Source: Marinobacter sp. B9-2
Lineage (GTDB): Bacteria > Pseudomonadota > Gammaproteobacteria > Pseudomonadales > Oleiphilaceae
Reading direction: 5' to 3'
Assembly: GCA_003030785.1 (NCBI GenBank)
Contig: PYVH01000017.1
Span: 1 to 43,469 of the forward strand
Length of the DNA stretch: 43,469 nucleotides
Shown: one piece after another, positions 42,908 through 43,469 of the stretch
Numbering within the stretch: position 1 is the first letter of the stretch
Layout: the number at the start of each line of letters is the position of its first letter
Position numbers and translations under genes: made by a program
The notes under the pieces: generated by a model
The model's input: only the letters and a program-made list of their open reading frames with translations
Databases searched by the model: none
Told to the model about the DNA's origin: nothing

Positions 42908-43285
42908 ATGACCAGAACCAAACGCCAAATTTTCTCGTTGTTGCTATCACTCATAATGGTGGTAAGCACTCCGGCGTTGGCCGTCTTTGAAATGGCCGAC
43001 GGTCAGATGGATGCGTCCATGATGAACTGCGGTTCCATGATGGCCGATGTGACCGGAACCAACGGATCTGCTTCTGATGACGTGGCCAGTTGTTTCACAG
43101 GTTCAGATATGGCCTGTGCGGCCGCCAGCGGGCTGAACAGCTGTGGCGTCAGTATCGGTCTTTTGCCAACAGGCCTTAGCGGCCTGATCGATACCGGCTC
43201 CCAGCCGGTATTCAGTGCCCGTGAGGGCAGCTACCAATCCCCTTACCTGGCCTTTATCACCCCCCCTCCAGAACCCCGCTCCTGA
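42908..43285 (+). CDS. Small secreted Met/Cys-rich protein, CopL-like layout
   Basis: A protein of 125 residues (136 if a GTG at 42875 is used). A signal peptide (ending STPALAV) precedes a Met/Cys-rich segment: MADGQMDASMMNCGSMMAD and DMACAAASG, with another Cys in NSCGVSIG. The tail AFITPPPEPRS resembles the proline-rich ends of the small secreted proteins found ahead of copper efflux genes. No strong ribosome-binding site is seen before either start, so the start is uncertain. It could bind or sense periplasmic copper. It may head an operon that continues past the right edge. Confidence 0.6.
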   Translation: MTRTKRQIFSLLLSLIMVVSTPALAVFEMADGQMDASMMNCGSMMADVTGTNGSASDDVASCFTGSDMACAAASGLNSCGVSIGLLPTGLSGLIDTGSQPVFSAREGSYQSPYLAFITPPPEPRS

Positions 43286-43469
43286 GTCTTAACCCGAATT
43301 TTTGCCCATTGCGGCAATGTCATTAATGTTAATTCTTACAAGTAAGCCTCGTGTTCACACCTATTCGTCACGAGTCTTTAACTGGAGCAAATCAAATGCG
43401 CAATTCAAATATCAAGGGAGACTCTGAATAAGTCCCCAAAATCAGCGATAATACGGCCATCATCAACCG
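43286..43469. other. Right-edge region with a truncated gene start
   Basis: A good ribosome-binding site (TGGAGC) precedes an ATG at 43396 that opens a frame of only 11 codons (MRNSNIKGDSE, stop at 43429-43431). The sequence GGGAGACTCTGAATAAGTCC begins at 43416, inside this frame, and looks like the end of an insertion sequence. The gene, probably the next one in the copper locus, may thus be interrupted here. The edge is too close to confirm it. Confidence 0.35.

Overview
The window looks like chromosomal DNA of a marine gammaproteobacterium, most simply a Marinobacter-like organism. This is an inference from a TRAP transporter operon, an EfpL (YeiP-like) factor, a PaaX-type regulator, moderately high GC and dense overlapping operons; no rRNA or other phylogenetic marker is present. 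Two unlike halves meet at about 18.8-20.9 kb.

Positions 1-18.8 kb look like ordinary chromosome: a PaaX-family repressor divergent from a gene cut by the left edge, an acyl-CoA thioesterase, an MFS carrier and EfpL. A LysR regulator then precedes a tight ten-gene operon (4.8-15.2 kb): DUF1445 protein (D-glutamate cyclase family), TRAP transporter DctPQM, DUF2848 protein, amidase, internally duplicated membrane protein, Old Yellow Enzyme-type oxidoreductase and 5-oxoprolinase PxpABC. The set suggests uptake and opening of 5-oxoproline or a related lactam. A threonine aldolase, a broken GIDE/LemA-type membrane protein and a crotonase follow.

Positions 18.8-20.9 kb form a mosaic junction: a 77-residue orphan protein, a lone integron attC-like site, a VapBC toxin-antitoxin pair, a 44-codon gene remnant, a truncated IS110-family element with its structured left end, and a branched inverted repeat ending in a T-run.

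Positions 20.9-43.5 kb form a metal-resistance and periplasmic redox island with four MerR-family regulators. It holds a cytochrome c maturation subset (ccmF, dsbE, ccmH, ccmI) with lgt and a 1-Cys peroxiredoxin; lspA with a CDF metal exporter divergent from a CadR/PbrR regulator; a thiol-redox operon (dsbG, split dsbD, sco, tlpA-like); a mer operon (merR / merT merP merA); a CueR-type regulator with a CopA-type Cu(I) ATPase interrupted by one in-frame amber codon; and a Tat-exported, lipobox-bearing multicopper oxidase with a Met-rich membrane peptide. Small Cys/Met-rich secreted proteins lie between these blocks.

Three near-identical MerR-type promoters (TTGACC, 19-bp dyad spacer, weak -10) precede cueR-copA, the peroxiredoxin/ccm operon and a Cys-rich membrane protein. 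This suggests that one copper-type regulator controls a heme-lyase/peroxiredoxin operon together with copper export. The right edge may run into another mobile element.
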